Numbered from the stretch's first letter, positions 29,974 through 42,193 are shown. The stretch: DNA of 64,000 nucleotides from Ophiura sarsii (GCA_035610835.1 CM069454.1:62230580-62294579), one strand, 5' to 3'. Notes: generated by a model not told the origin, from the sequence alone. Program-made: numbers and translations.

Positions 29974-30689
29974 TAATTATACAAAATAGATTTTATAGAA
30001 ACCTCTCCCAAAATGTCAAGGTCCGTGTCAAGGATTACGGAATCAATACTAGGCATGTCTGTACTTTTTTCAATGCATTTCACATGGTGAATCCAAATGA
30101 AATTCAACAATTTTGACATTTTTGAAACATTTTGTGAACTTTTGGAATGTCATCTGCAGATGCCTGCTGCGTGGAAAGTGTTAAGGTAAAAAAAAAATCA
30201 CAATTTTATAATCCACCTTGGATGTTATGTGAAGAGAGTGGGACCAAATATATGTAAACAAATTGTTGAAAATTGTGTAAAAACGAATTCACTATGAAAT
30301 AATGAATTGTCCATGAATATGGATACTTTTCACTATTGCTCCATACATAGCACATGAAGTACAAATTTGAAGTTACATATGCCAGTGATAGCCTCAACAT
30401 GTATGTGATTACCCCCCCCCCCCCCTGTTCTACAGGCAAATGGACCTCTCAGGTAGGGTGGGTCCATCAGGGTTGTTTTGAGGGATATGTGGGTGAATTT
30501 TCAAACATTTTCAAAAAAATCCAAAATGTCCACACACAAAAAAAAAATCAAAATTTGCACACAAAAAAATCAAAAATTTGCAAATAAATTGCAACAAATT
30601 GTCTAGGCCTGTAGAACAGGGTGTTTTTTGTGTGTCAATGACTGGAAGGATCCTTGATTACAGGGGCACATATGGCATCATGTACACTG

Positions 30690-31255
30690 TAAAAAGAAGC
30701 GTTTATATTTCTGATAACACTTAATAAACACTTGAGATAAAGACTATTCTTTTCTCATGTCTGAAGGCTGACAGCAAAATTGTTAACTTTATTTGTTGGG
30801 AGTGGCTGTTTTTAATAATAATTCAACCAGCATGCTTATATAGGCTTTTTAAGCCTGGCCCGAGCAATTTGCTTGAGTCTGGTCCCTTCAGGACCCAAGC
30901 GTGTGTCTGTACGGACCGACCGTGTAAACAAACAAACAAACACATTTATTTTTATGTTTTATGTGTAAAGGTATAGGAGGCATTGCATACGATAAACGTT
31001 TGCATAAACACTACAACACGTTTATAGAGGTAATTTGTAATATTTATTAACACTCCAACATGTTTATATCAGCAATAAGAAACATGTTGGGGTGTTAATA
31101 ATTATACAACAAATACCTCTATAAACGTGTTGTAGTGTTTATGCAAACGTTTATCGTATGCAATGCCTCCTATACCTTTACACGTAAAACATAAAAATAA
31201 ACGTGTTGAAGTGTTTATTAAGTGTCATCAGAAATATAAACGCTTCTTTTTACAG
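30690..31255. mobile_element. Long hairpin element in duplication copy 1
   Basis: CTGTAAAAAGAAGCGTTTAT is inverted as ATAAACGCTTCTTTTTACAG. Inner arms of more than 100 bp (ACGATAAACGTTTGCATAAA inverted) surround a stem near 31050. It is missing from duplication copy 2, so it inserted after the duplication. The left arm carries an extra ~200 bp with ACCGACCGTG. Confidence 0.78.
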
Positions 31256-32035
31256 ACCCCTAATTCTGGATACAAGCCCTTTTGCAACAAAACACTAACT
31301 TCAATGGCTGTATACAATAAGATGTAGGTCTTTTTGAAAAAAAATGACTTTGTTTCCTTGAAACATGATTGTGCCCTATACATTTTTATATCAAACTCAT
31401 TTTTGAAAAATGATTAAAATAAATGATTTTATTTTGTGTGGTGTTTTCTCTATGTACAAACAGATGGAGATTTGTTTCAAATGGGCTTACATCCAAATTT
31501 TCAAAATAATTAAACATGATTTAAAAAATATTAAAAACTAGCACATTTGAAATGTATTCCAATTTAAGTTAGTATGTGGTGTACCTCTTTCATAATCCAT
31601 TCAGTTTTTCAATTGCTCAACTTTATTAATTAGAAACTGTTTTTTGACCTTTCCTCAAAAAGAGCCACCAAAATACCTACCTCTTCAATTATACAAAACA
31701 GATTTTTCAGAAACCTTTTCCAATTTTCCAATTTTCAGAGTCTTACTCAAGGATTACTGAACCAATACTAGGCATAGTTGTACTTATTTCAATGTATTAC
31801 ACATGTTGATTCCAAATATGGTGACAAAATTTAACAATTCTGACATTTTTTAAACATTTTGTGAAATGTTGGAATCGGACGTGTGGAAAGTGTTATTAGC
31901 CTGTCATTTCTATGTAACGTCACTGGAAACCAGTAGACAGTGTTGACAAAAACCAGTGGTCATGTGATTAAAGTGGAGCATGCTGGTAGTGCTGAATAAG
32001 AAATCGTGTTTGGTTTATCATGAACAATATGTATA

Positions 32036-32342
32036 AGGCCAATCAAAATAAATTGTTTGATTGTCCATAGATCACTTTCAAAAGTTGGGTCCGTCGGTCG
32101 GAAAAAGGTGTTTTTTTCTTCTTTTCTCCCTTGCCCTTTACCAAAAGTAAAATGAGATTTTCCTTTTGTGGTAAGGAAAACAAAAATCTGTAATATTTTG
32201 ATGACTATTTTTATTTTCTAAACACTTTTACTGAAATGTGTATAAAAAAATTGAAATTTTTGAGAGAAAAAAAAAAGATTTTGGGCCGGAAGGATTTTGA
32301 CAGTCAGGCGGACGAGGACCATCAAACAATTTATGTTTTGAC
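32036..32342. mobile_element. AGGCC-end element in duplication copy 1
   Basis: Starts AGGCCAATCAAAATAAATTG after TA; the inner GATTGTCC pairs with GGACCATC near 32330. Its counterpart in copy 2 is 35836-36792. The right end has decayed. Confidence 0.6.
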
Positions 32343-32869
32343 CCTTACCAAGGGTCATTCTTAAACAGCTAAGAATGTTAAAACAATTCTCATTGGTTCA
32401 ACCATTTTCAAGGCGATAACATGTCATTACTGGTAAATCTCACACTGACAAAAAAGAAATTGGGGGCGGGGGGTTGTTACGTTTAAGATGTGAACCTATT
32501 GTATTATGCACTGGCATCTCTACACAGAGTAGAGCTTAAACAATGGACTATTGTTATTGTGTCCAAACTCTTGTTTAGTTGTTTAGAGTGCAATTTATTG
32601 TGTACAGAAAATTTGGTGTAAATATTTTATTTATATACACCTTGAAAGTTGGTTTCTTAAAAAAATAATAAAATTTTCATTGAACAAACAAAAAATGGTT
32701 GTGTTTGGTGTGTTTAATGCTAGTACGATATGGGGCGGGGAGGGGCGCTTGAATATTAAAGGAGATCCTTGCAATAGAACTTTAGCGCTCAGATATGTAG
32801 CGTTATTATTATACAGACCACATCTGTAGGTAAAGTTTTTAAATGTGCTGTGTTAGGACAAAATTGCCC

Positions 32870-33238
32870 CCCCCCCCCCAAAAAAAGATGTTTGGTTGCC
32901 CTCGGAGGGCGAAATTTTGGAGGGTCGGTAGGTCGATCCTTTATTATTTTAATTTTTTTTTAGGGCGTGATGGCGTTTTTTAATATGATTTTTAAAAATA
33001 CAAATTTCAATGCTGTTTATCGCCTCTGACATGTGGCATTTGTATTTTAACTGTGAAAGAAGAATTAAGACTTTGACCGGCGAACTTTGCAATTTTTGGC
33101 TCAGTCGCGGAGGGCAACCAAACCATTTTTTGTTTGCCTTATTCAAAAGGGGTCGTTATTGGGGGTCAACTTTTCAAGCGCTAGTACCGATAAAACACCG
33201 CGATGTTTACTTGCTTACCACGCTGAAGAAATTAATAA
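32870..33238 (+). repeat. Junction repeat between duplication copies, inverted at 27090-27565
   Basis: GATGTTTGGTTGCC, GGTAGGTCGATCCTTTATTA and TATCGCCTCTGACATGTGGC recur inverted at 27090-27565. The end with CTTCAGCG.TGTAAACAAG recurs as a fragment at about 20485-20590. A dispersed repeat with GTTGCCC-type ends. Confidence 0.65.
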
Positions 33239-33614
33239 TGTAACACGTCATTGAACAGACGACCGAGTTGGTTCTTTTGAGCGCAATTTAGTGGTAAATT
33301 AGGCACATTTAGATTACGACCTCCCCACATTCTCAAGCAAGTGGATGGGCACTGAAATTAGTGATTGCTACCAATTGCTACAAATATGATATCGTTGGAA
33401 AAATGTACACATCAGCTTTCCATTGTCAAGTAACACAATATGAGCATATCACGAAACATTCAAATAATTGGCGATTTAATAACATTTCTGAACCTTTTTT
33501 GACGTTTTGTTACCGCATATAATTGAGGCAGTGATTGTGAAGGTGCTAACATATGACCCAAGCGATCAAAGAAACATGTCTGCCCAAATTACCAGAGGTC
33601 ACTACTTACAGTGC

Positions 33615-34033
33615 TTAAAGGAGGTGTCCCGCAAGCATAAAAGTGTGCATTATATGTTAGAAATATAACTATCGAGCCCAACTTTTGTAATTATATAGAA
33701 GAAAACACCACACTTATGACAAAAACAAATAAAAACCGCAATCTCTCAACATGCCCTTTTTAAAATTCGCGGCGATCAAAAGTCCCAGTGTCGATGATGT
33801 CATAGTTGTACAATGCACATGCGCAAATTTGAGCACCGATACCCATGACGTCATCGACACCGGGACTTTCAATCGCCGCGAATTTTAAAAAGTGCATGTT
33901 GAGTGATGGCAGTTTTTATTCATTTTTGTGACTAGTACGGTGTTTTGTTCTATATAATTACGTAACTTCGGCTCGATAATTATGTTTCTAACAAATAATG
34001 CTCAATGTTGTGCTTGCGGGACCCTTCCTTTAA
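33615..34033. mobile_element. TTAA-flanked MITE, family 4, in duplication copy 2
   Basis: TTAA, AGGAGGTGTCCCGCAAGC ... GCTTGCGGGACCCTTCCT, TTAA. The arms are long and include CGCGGCGAT / ATCGCCGCG. The other duplication copy keeps the single uninterrupted TTAA at 29071-29074, which proves the TTAA target duplication. Confidence 0.92.
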
Positions 34034-34773
34034 CACTTTCCAAGCGGCTATTAGTTTACTATATACAAAATAAATTGTATAGAAACCTCTCCCAAATTTC
34101 AAGGTCCATGTCAAGGATTACTGAATCAATACTAGGCATGTCTGTACTTATTTCGATGCATTTCACATGGTGATTCCAAATGAAATTCAACAATTTTGAC
34201 AGTTTTGAAACATTTTGTGAACTTTTGGAATGTCGTCTGCAGATGCCTGCTGCGTGGAAAGTGTTAAGGTAAAAAAAATCACAATTTTATAATCCACTTT
34301 GGATGTTATGTGAATAGACGTGGGACCAAATATATGTAATCAAATTGTTGAAAATTGTGTAAAAAACGAATTCACTATGAAATAATGAATTGTCCATGAA
34401 TATGGATACTTTTCACTAATACTCCATACAAAGCACATGAAGTATGGATGTGAAGTAACATATGCCCGCGATAGCCTCAAAATGTATGTGATTACCCCCA
34501 CCCCCACTGTTCTACAGGCAAATGGACCTCTCAGGTAGGGTGGGTCCATCAGGGTTGTTTTTAGGGATATGTGGGTGAATTTTCAAACATTTTCAAAAAA
34601 CCCTCAAAAATGTCCACACAAAAAGAAAATGAAAATTTGCACACAAAAAAGATCAAAAATTTTGCAAATAAATTGCCACAAATTGCCTAGGCCTGTAGAA
34701 CAGGGTGTTTTTGTGTGTCAATGACTGGATTCATCCTTGATTACAGGGGCACATATGGCATCATGTACCCCTA

Positions 34774-35055
34774 AGGCCAAATAAAAGGAGGTTTGTCTCA
34801 AATGACCCATGCGCATTCCCGAAACCGCCCGCGTTAGCTTCTTTTTTTTAGTGGGGTTTTTTTTTCCCAATTTTTTTTCACATTTTTTCTTTTCTTTTCA
34901 ATTTTCTCAAAAAAATCTTGCAAAATCCAACTTTTTGACCAAGCAAATCACGATCAGGTCTGAATTTTAAAAAAAAAGGGGAAAAAAATCCGCAGACCGC
35001 ATTAGATTTTCAGTCTCTCATGTCATTTGAGACAAACCTTTTTTTGTTTGTTGCC
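34774..35055. mobile_element. TA-flanked AGGCC-end element in duplication copy 2
   Basis: It starts AGGCCAAATAAAAGG with GGTTTGTCTCAAATGA close behind, inverted near the right end (TCATTTGAGACAAACC), and ends TTTGTTGCC. TA lies at 34772-34773 and 35056-35057. The other duplication copy has the empty site CCCCTAATT at about 31257-31265. Confidence 0.82.
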
Positions 35056-35894
35056 TAATTAGTTCTTGATACAAGTCCTTTGGCAACAAAACACCAACTT
35101 CAATGGCTGTACACAATGAGATGTATGTCTTTTTGAAGAAAAAAATGACTGTTTCCTTGAAACATATAATCATGCCATATACATTTCTATATCGAACTCA
35201 TTTTTGAAAAATTATTAAAATAAATGATTTGTTTTGTGTGGTGTTTTCTCTATGTATAAACAGATGGAGTTTTGTTTCAAATGGGCTTACATCCAAATTT
35301 TCAAAAAAATTAAACATGATTTAAAAAATATTAAAAACTAGCACATTTGAAATTTATTCCAATTTAAGTAAGTATATGGTGTGCCTCTTTCATAATCCAT
35401 TCAGTTTTTCAATTGCTCAACTTGAATAATTAGAAACAGTTTTTTGACTTTTTCTTAAAAAGAGCCACCAAAGTGGATGTAGGCCCTTTTGCAAAATACC
35501 TCTTCAATTATACAAAACAGATTTTTCAGAAACCTTTTCAAATTTTCAAGGATTACTGAACCAATACTAGGCATGGTTGTACTTATTTCAATGTATTTCA
35601 CATGTTGATTCCAAATATGGTGACAAAATTGAACAATTCTGACATTTTTTAAACATTTTGGAATGTCGTCTGCAGACGTGTGGAAAGTGTTATTAGCCTG
35701 TCATTTCTATGTAACGTCACTGGGAACCAGTAGACAGTGTTGACAAAAACCAGTGGTCATGTGATTAAAGTGGAGCATGCTGGTAGTGCTGAATAAGAAG
35801 TCATCATGTTTGGTTTATCATGAACAATATGTATAAGGCCAATAAAAATAAATTGTTTGATTGTCCGTAGATCACTTTCAAAAGTTGGGTCTGC

Positions 35895-36062
35895 ACTTAT
35901 AAAACTCGCCCATTGCTTGTGTGGTGGATTTCGATCACGACAGGAGCATGCGCAGATGCGATTTTTGTGTAAGTGGTCTGTGATTTTGTCAATATTATAT
36001 TTTTACTGTGATTTGTCGATCTGCATTAAATGCAAAAAGTAACAACGCCCCCGGCTGGACTC

Positions 36063-36102
<40 letters not shown>

Positions 36103-36498
36103 AATTGCGCCACGGAGGTGATTATTTACTAGGCTGTTTTGGTTTGTCATGTTCACCCGTACACTTCCCCGTACACTTTCTTGCAAAGTCGGGCATCGCT
36201 TTTTCTCAAATGTTGCTTGCATATTGCAGTTGCTGTCGCCTTTAATACATGTGCTGTCAGTTGAACTTGGAACCAACGTTTAATTTGAACTGTCTATTTT
36301 CAATAAAAAAATACTCCAATACGGGAAAAAAATCAGAAAAGCTCACAGACAACAAATAAGAACATCATTTTACTCTACCTAGAATTTCAATCAACGTATT
36401 TCAATCATCGGAAAAACCCGATGATGCGAGTGACGTCATTTAATGAGCTCATTAGCATAATTTATGTCCGTGAAATGTACAATAGAGTTTTATTAGTG
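35895..36498. mobile_element. CAC-ended transposon carrying a tRNA-Asn-like gene, copy 1
   Basis: Ends CACTTATAAAACTC and (right, complement) CACTAATAAAACTC, flanked by the 5-bp duplication GTCTG (35890-35894 and 36499-36503). Deleting the element and one GTCTG restores the sequence of duplication copy 1 at about 32066-32090. A 74-nt tRNA-Asn-like gene lies inside on the minus strand. No protein is encoded. The 5-bp TSD with CAC termini is reminiscent of Transib/RAG-type elements, which is inference. Confidence 0.88.
36046..36119 (-). tRNA. tRNA-Asn(GTT)-like gene inside the CAC-ended element, copy 1
   Basis: A 74-nt cloverleaf with A box TGGCGCAATTGG, anticodon-arm TTCGGCTGTTAACCGAA (anticodon GTT) and B box GGTTCGAGTCC. 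A T5 run lies about 10 nt past the 3' end. The acceptor stem pairs except at 1-72 (A-C), and the T stem has one mismatch, so it may not be a working tRNA. The pol III promoter and terminator look intact. Confidence 0.75.
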
Positions 36499-38461
36499 GT
36501 CTGTGGGTCGGGAAAAGGGTTTTTTTCTTCTCTTCTCCCTTGCCCTTTACCAAAAGTAAAATGAGATTTTCCTTTTGTGGTAACGAAAATGAAAACAAAA
36601 ATTTGTAATATTTTGATGAGTGTTTTTATTTTCTAAACACTTTAAAAAAATTAAAGAAAGAAATTTGTGATTTTCAACTAAAAATGTGTTTAAAAAAATG
36701 AAATTTTCGAGAGGAAAAAAGGACAGATTTTGGGCCAGAAGGATTTTGACAGTCGGGCGGACGAGGACCATCAAACAATTTATTTTTCGGCCTAAGGGCC
36801 ATTCTTAAACAGCTAAGAATGTTAAAACAATTCTCATTGGTTCAACCATTTTCAAGGCGACAACATGTCATTACTGGTAAATCTCACAATGACAAACCTT
36901 TTTTTTTGGGGGGGGGGTGTTATGTTTAAGATGTGAACTTATTGTATTATGCACTGGCATCTCTACACAGAGTAGAGCTTAAACAATGGACTATTGTTAT
37001 TGTGTCCAAACTCTTGTTTAGTTGTTTAGAGTGCAATTTATTGTGTACAGAAAATTTGGTGTAAATATTTTATTTATATACACCTTGAAAGTTGGTTTCT
37101 TAAAAAAATATTAAAATTTTCATTGAACAAACAAAAAATTGTTGTTTGGTGTGTTTAATGCTAGTACGATATGGGGCGGAAGGGGGCACTTTTATATTAA
37201 AGGAAATATTTGCCATGGAACTTCAGCGCTCAGATATGAAGCATTATTATTATACAGACCACATCCGTAGGTTAAAGTTTTTAAAAGTGCCGCGTTAAGA
37301 CAAAATCGGCTTTAGAAGAAGAAAAAATTCACCTGTATGGACGGTACCATATTGATCGAAGCTTTGACGAAACAGTTACGAGATTTCCACATCTCTGTTT
37401 CATGTATATTGATACTTTCGATTTATGCATAGAATTTCTGCGTGATTACGTGCAACTACCTGTTGCTGATGAGCCGGTTTTAGTAACGATGACATCACAA
37501 TATTGGGTTGGCTATCCCATCAGCACTTTCAACACCGACAACTGGGTGTGAATTTCAAATAATCACAGGTTTGAGATGTGCAGTTTAAATTCGTTTTATT
37601 GGATATTATAGTTCTGTGTTGAATTAAACTGGTCAATATACATTAGATAATTATTTTCCTACCATTTAATGCATGGTTTCATGAATAGCACTGTTCTTAA
37701 AGGTGGCTGTCATGATACACATTTTCAGAATGGATGCTAAATCTGCATATTTTGTTACCCATAACAAATATATGAAACAATTTCTATGATCCCATATTTA
37801 TTTTATACCCTTGTCAGAGATTTCCAATTACCTTTCACCAAAAACAAACCATTTTATTTTATTTTTACCCAGCATGCAATCCACCTTGATACCAGTATCC
37901 CTGTGTTTTAATTCTCAAAGGATACCTCAAAACATCAACATTATCATGATTATAGCCGCAAGTGTCTGACTAGATTTTTCAATATTGCGCAATGAATTTG
38001 ATGTAGCGATTTACGCCCCAAAACTCGGGACGAACTGCCCTTTCCCCGATTTCAGTCTTTTAAAACTACAAAATTGTCAAATCATTGTGGTTTTATTATT
38101 CGATTTCAATTGCGCACACTCATAACAATGTGTAATACCCAAAATTAATCGATAGAAGTCAAAACATCTCAATTTGTACTGAAAGAAGGAACTATTACCG
38201 TGATAAACTTTACCGGATGTGATATCCCATAGTGATTTAGTGGTGTACACCCACCCTCAACAGCTCATAGGGCATTGGGTGTAAAGTTAAGCATTTGTAT
38301 CAAATCCTATTGAAACAATTGTGGGTGTGAAGTTAGGCAGTTTTATTGACGACGTTCATGTACGTATAGGCAACAAAAATTGTTATGTTGCCCGTATTAG
38401 CAAACGACTTTGGTTAAAATCTCAAAAAATGAGGGTCACATCTGTCAAAATATTACTATTT

Positions 38462-38878
38462 AGTTAGATCCAAAACATCAATTGTGTGACCATCCTCTGG
38501 CTAGTAAGGTTTGATGATTGATTTGACTTCTATGGACCTTTTAGGAAAAGAATAATCCTCCATGTCCCTATATAAAGCTTAAAAGCATACGAAATTGTTC
38601 GACTGAGCACAAGGATTCCGAAAATGTATAGTTAGCCCCACCTCCGATATTTGGTTAACGAGTTATCGGGTGAACGGAAAAAGGTAAATTGAAGCCATTT
38701 TGAATTTTGGGGCCCCTGTATGGCGGACATTTTGGATTTTGCCGTCTCCTGGGAGTTCCCCACACTTTTGCGAGGGACATGGCGGCTATTTTTTTGTAAA
38801 AGGTCCATAGAAGTCAAAACAATCGTCGAACCTAACTAGCTAGAGAATATTCACAGAATTGAGGTTTTGGACCTAACT
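38462..38878. mobile_element. Inverted-repeat element within a larger GTTGCCC-end element
   Basis: TTAGATCCAAAAC at the left is inverted as GTTTTGGACCTAA at the right, with ATAGAAGTC/GACTTCTAT inner arms. The surrounding element, with ends GTTATGTTGCCC (from about 38382) and GGGCAACA (to about 39066), belongs to the GTTGCCC group also seen at 5311-5725. Boundaries are approximate. Confidence 0.55.
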
Positions 38879-39206
38879 AATTTGCTGCTTGAAATGAATA
38901 AGTTTACTTGAATAAAAACTATCATACTAGAAACATTAGTAAAGTTGACATTTGCCAATTTTGTGTTGACAATGACACGAACCACAACAGCTACGGTCTG
39001 GCAATAATAGTTAAAAACATTGTCCGATCGACCTAACCTCAAGTTTTTGGGCACTTGAGGGCAACACACACAAAAAAACTTGAGTACAAAGTTAGGCATT
39101 TATATCAACACCAATTTAGTACATTTGTAAACAGGGCTGTCAAACAAGTGTCCGTGTGAAACATGTCTTTTTTGGGGCCATGACAAATTTTGAATTTGAG
39201 TAGAAA

Positions 39207-39820
39207 TACGAGGGGGTATCAAAAAGTTCTTGACTTCACCAAGACATAAAGGAGCCAGAAACTTTTTTTTGATATGTGACCCTTCAGGCATCTTTAAAAA
39301 GTCACTGTGCAAAGTCACACATTTCTCCCACTTTTTATTATCTATCTACAGACCGCCATTGTAGAGATCCTCGGATTTGACCGCCATTGATTGATCCTCA
39401 GATTACGTTAGATTGCGTTATTCACCAAAACAGCATTAAATAGTGTAAAGTTTTGACAGTAAGGGGTCAAAGGTCATTACAAACCAGCTTGGTGACAATA
39501 ATCTTATGGGTAACATGGGGTGTACACAGATTGACCTCTAATGACCCTACATGACCTTTGACCCCTTTTTGTCAAGACTCTAAACCATTTATTGCTGTTT
39601 TGGGAATAACGCAATCTGAGACAATCTGAGGATCAATCAATGGCGGTCAATCTGAAGTTCTCTACAATGGTGGTCTGTGGACAGGTAATAAAAAGTGGTA
39701 GAAATGTGTGACTTTGCACAGTGACTTTTTAAAGATGTCTGAAGGGTCACATATCAACAAAAAAGTTTCTGGCTGCTTTATTTCTTGGTGAAGTCAAGAA
39801 CTTTTTGATACCTCCTCGTA
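39207..39820. mobile_element. TA-flanked mariner-like palindromic MITE, copy 2
   Basis: TACGAGGGGGTATCAAAAAG ... CTTTTTGATACCTCCTCGTA. Same arms as 23391-23810 but about 190 bp longer in the centre. Confidence 0.85.
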
Positions 39821-39986
39821 CATACGTTATCCACATTACCCATGACAAACCACAGAATATTTGAATTTTAGATGTATTTAAAAAAAAATACATTAACATC
39901 ATCGGAATACCAAGGCAGTTTTCTTAGTTGAAAGTCATCTTCTTGTTCAAAAGTGGCCAAAGTGGGATTCACACTCTTGTTCATCA

Positions 39987-40335
39987 CAGGGCTGTCAACT
40001 TTTGGGATTTGCTGGGAGGGAGAGATACAGACTCCAGAAAAAAAATCGTAAAACCTGCACAATTTTCACCCGTCAGCAGCTGAAATCTTGATAAGTGTGG
40101 GGGCGGGGGGGGGGGGGGGGGGGGGCGGTAGTGATGACGTTTGCCTCAAATCCGCACGAAAATTGCATGATCAAAATCAAAATGTACCGACGGAAGCTAG
40201 TATAAAGGTGTTGATACACATTTTAATTGAGGTAATTTTGTTGAGGCGGGAGATTTTATATGCTAGGCGGGAGTGCGGGAGAAAGAGTGTCTATGCGGGA
40301 GACTCCCGCCGAATGCGGGAGAGTTGACAGCCCTG
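39987..40335. mobile_element. hAT-like short element with CAGGGCTGTCAAC ends
   Basis: CAGGGCTGTCAACTTTTGGG at the left and GAGTTGACAGCCCTG at the right. The 8 bases on either side (GTTCATCA, TATAATCA) agree at five positions, so any target duplication has decayed. It contains an 18-plus base G tract and GCGGGAGA repeats. The sequence left of it (about 39830-39986) is repeated at 61798-61975. Confidence 0.65.
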
Positions 40336-41436
40336 TATAATCATCATCAGTAAAACCGGTACTGTAAAGTTAGGCATTCATGATCAACACTGGTCATATT
40401 CGAAAGAATTGGTGTTCGTTATAGCCGTGATTACTATGCTAGTATCTCTGTAACTAAACATCACACCAACTTGATACTATCACCATATAAAAAGCATATG
40501 ATGATAGGTACTGGACGATATTTTTATGTACATTAATTGGCTATTTTGCATAATTAATCATCGATAGAAGCTGAAATTTTCAACAACAAAAATACATCAT
40601 CAACCAAATATCTTACAAGGTTGAAGTGTCAAATTAAAGCTCCTACAAAGATCTAGTAAATGAACCTGTTTCCACATAGGAGGGTGAGGTTAGGTTTACA
40701 TACACAATGACAGCATTCAAAAGTTCACACACCCATTCTGAATATTCCCAGATATTAAAACAATGACACTTCTGTGCTATTGAATTTAGGTTTATCAACT
40801 AGACTACAGTTTAAAGGCATTCTAGCCAATTTTCAAGACCGTTATAGATTTGTTTCCACATTTGTTTTTAATCCGAAAACTGGTATAAAAAAGCGAAATG
40901 TGAGAAAATCCATTTACAAACTTGTCTTAAACAGGAATAATTGCCGACCTTACGTTACTAATTAATTAATTAATTAACATCAATTAATATTGTTTTCATT
41001 TTTTTTAAAATCTTTTCCACTTGAAGTACTTATTTTTCATAAAAATGGAAACTTGAAAAAATGTATTGGGGGCGGTCTACTCTAAACACTGCTACCCACA
41101 CATACACACAAACGCATTCAATATATACAGTATAAATACTATACATTTAAAAACAATGCGTTTGGGTGTTGGATCTTATCTTTTGATTTAGAGCTCAAGT
41201 ATCAACAAAACTATTTGGTTTTAGAGTTCTCAATATTCAAACTTGTATGGTGTACAATTAGGCATTCCGTATCACCATTCTAAACTTTGATGTAAAGTTA
41301 AGTATATTGTATAAACACCTGTCATATTCGGCATATAATAATAATAGCATTATGTATCAATGCTATAATACTAATAGTCATTCAAACCAAGGGCGGAAAT
41401 CCCAGGGGTGATGGGGAATCCCCCACTTTTTGACCT

Positions 41437-41465
41437 GGGGGGGGGGGGGGGGGGGGGGGGGGGGG
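41437..41465 (+). repeat. 29-base G homopolymer
   Basis: Uninterrupted G run. C runs of similar length lie at 45549-45574 (26) and 48296-48325 (30), and shorter ones at 18228, 26935, 30413, 53065 and 56222. Lengths may be assembly-dependent. Confidence 0.9.
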
Positions 41466-41529
41466 TGGTCAATGTATAATAGAAAAACAACAGAGTCCAA
41501 ACAATCACTAAAAAATGTCAACGGGCGCA

Positions 41530-41860
41530 TTAATTTTTTGTTGTGGCCACCGGGTCCATAACGTTTTATACAGGGTCTTTACCGGGTCCTCACCGGCCGT
41601 GTACCGGGCTCACCGTCCTCATACATTTCTAGCTTACCGTTCTCACCGGGTGCATAACACCTCCTCACCGGGTCCTCGGTCCATACCGTTCTACACCGGG
41701 TCTGTCCCGGGTTCTCACCGGCCTTGTCCCGGATCACCGGCCTCATGCAGTTCTAGCTTACCGTTCTCACCGTGTCCTCACCGTGTGCATACCACCTCCA
41801 TACCGGGTCCTCAGCGGTCGGAACGCCTGGGTACCAGCCAATCCGTCTTGATTACGTCAT
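41530..41860 (+). repeat. GC-rich ACCGGGTCCTCACCGG-type repeat
   Basis: Many degenerate copies of ACCGGGTCCTCACCGG and TTCTAGCTTACCGTTCTCAC (two long units about 120 bp apart). Base composition is strikingly unlike the surroundings. Similar CACCG/GAAACGGG sequence continues at 42270-42540. Confidence 0.7.
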
Positions 41861-41939
41861 CAAACCACCCTTTTTAAGCTGAGCGCTCAGCTCGCCGCTT
41901 CATTTGCATTCCGGAATTCTTACGACCAACATCTATAAT

Positions 41940-42193
41940 ACTCTCTAAATGTAAAAGAGCTAAACCTCACTCTTTTGAGAGCTTTAGGAGGGACGGCTCT
42001 TTTAAGAAGTGAAGTTCACTCTTTTAAGAGTGATTTGTCACTCTTTTAAGAGTGATTTCCACTTTTTCAGAGTGATTTTAACTCTTTTTAGAGTGAAAAT
42101 CGCTCTTTTAAGAGTGAACTTCACTCCAAAAAAGAGCTGTTCCTCCTAGAGCTCTCGAAAGACTGAGTTTTAGCTCTTTTACATTTAGAGAGT
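41940..42193. mobile_element. MITE with internal ACTCTTTTAAGAGTGA repeats
   Basis: ACTCTCTAAATGTAAAAGAG inverted as CTCTTTTACATTTAGAGAGT. The interior is five to six degenerate units of ACTCTTTTAAGAGTGATTT, each itself palindromic. Confidence 0.72.

Larger units (their letters stand above)
35836..36792. mobile_element. AGGCC-end element in duplication copy 2, interrupted by the tRNA-bearing element
   Basis: Left AGGCCAATAAAAATAAATTG, right CAATTTATTTTTCGGCC, with TA at 35834-35835 and 36793-36794. The 35895-36498 element is nested inside. Without it the element matches 32036-32342. Confidence 0.75.
28688..37304 (+). repeat. Tandem segmental duplication (copy 1 28688-32866, copy 2 33240-37304)
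   Basis: Both copies open GAACAGACGAC.GAGTTGG and close CAGACCACATC.GTAGG. They share CAAGCGATCAAAGAAA, ACAGGCAAATGGACCTCTCA, GCTAGTACGATATGGGGCGG and much else in the same order. Copy-specific insertions are 29101-29973 and 30690-31255 (copy 1) and 33615-34033, 34774-35055 and 35895-36498 (copy 2). No gene seen in either copy. Confidence 0.88.

Noticed and set aside
41515..41877. 120-codon frame rich in Ser, Pro, His and Arg
   Set aside because: It is a product of the ACCGGGTCC tandem repeat with no start context or similarity.
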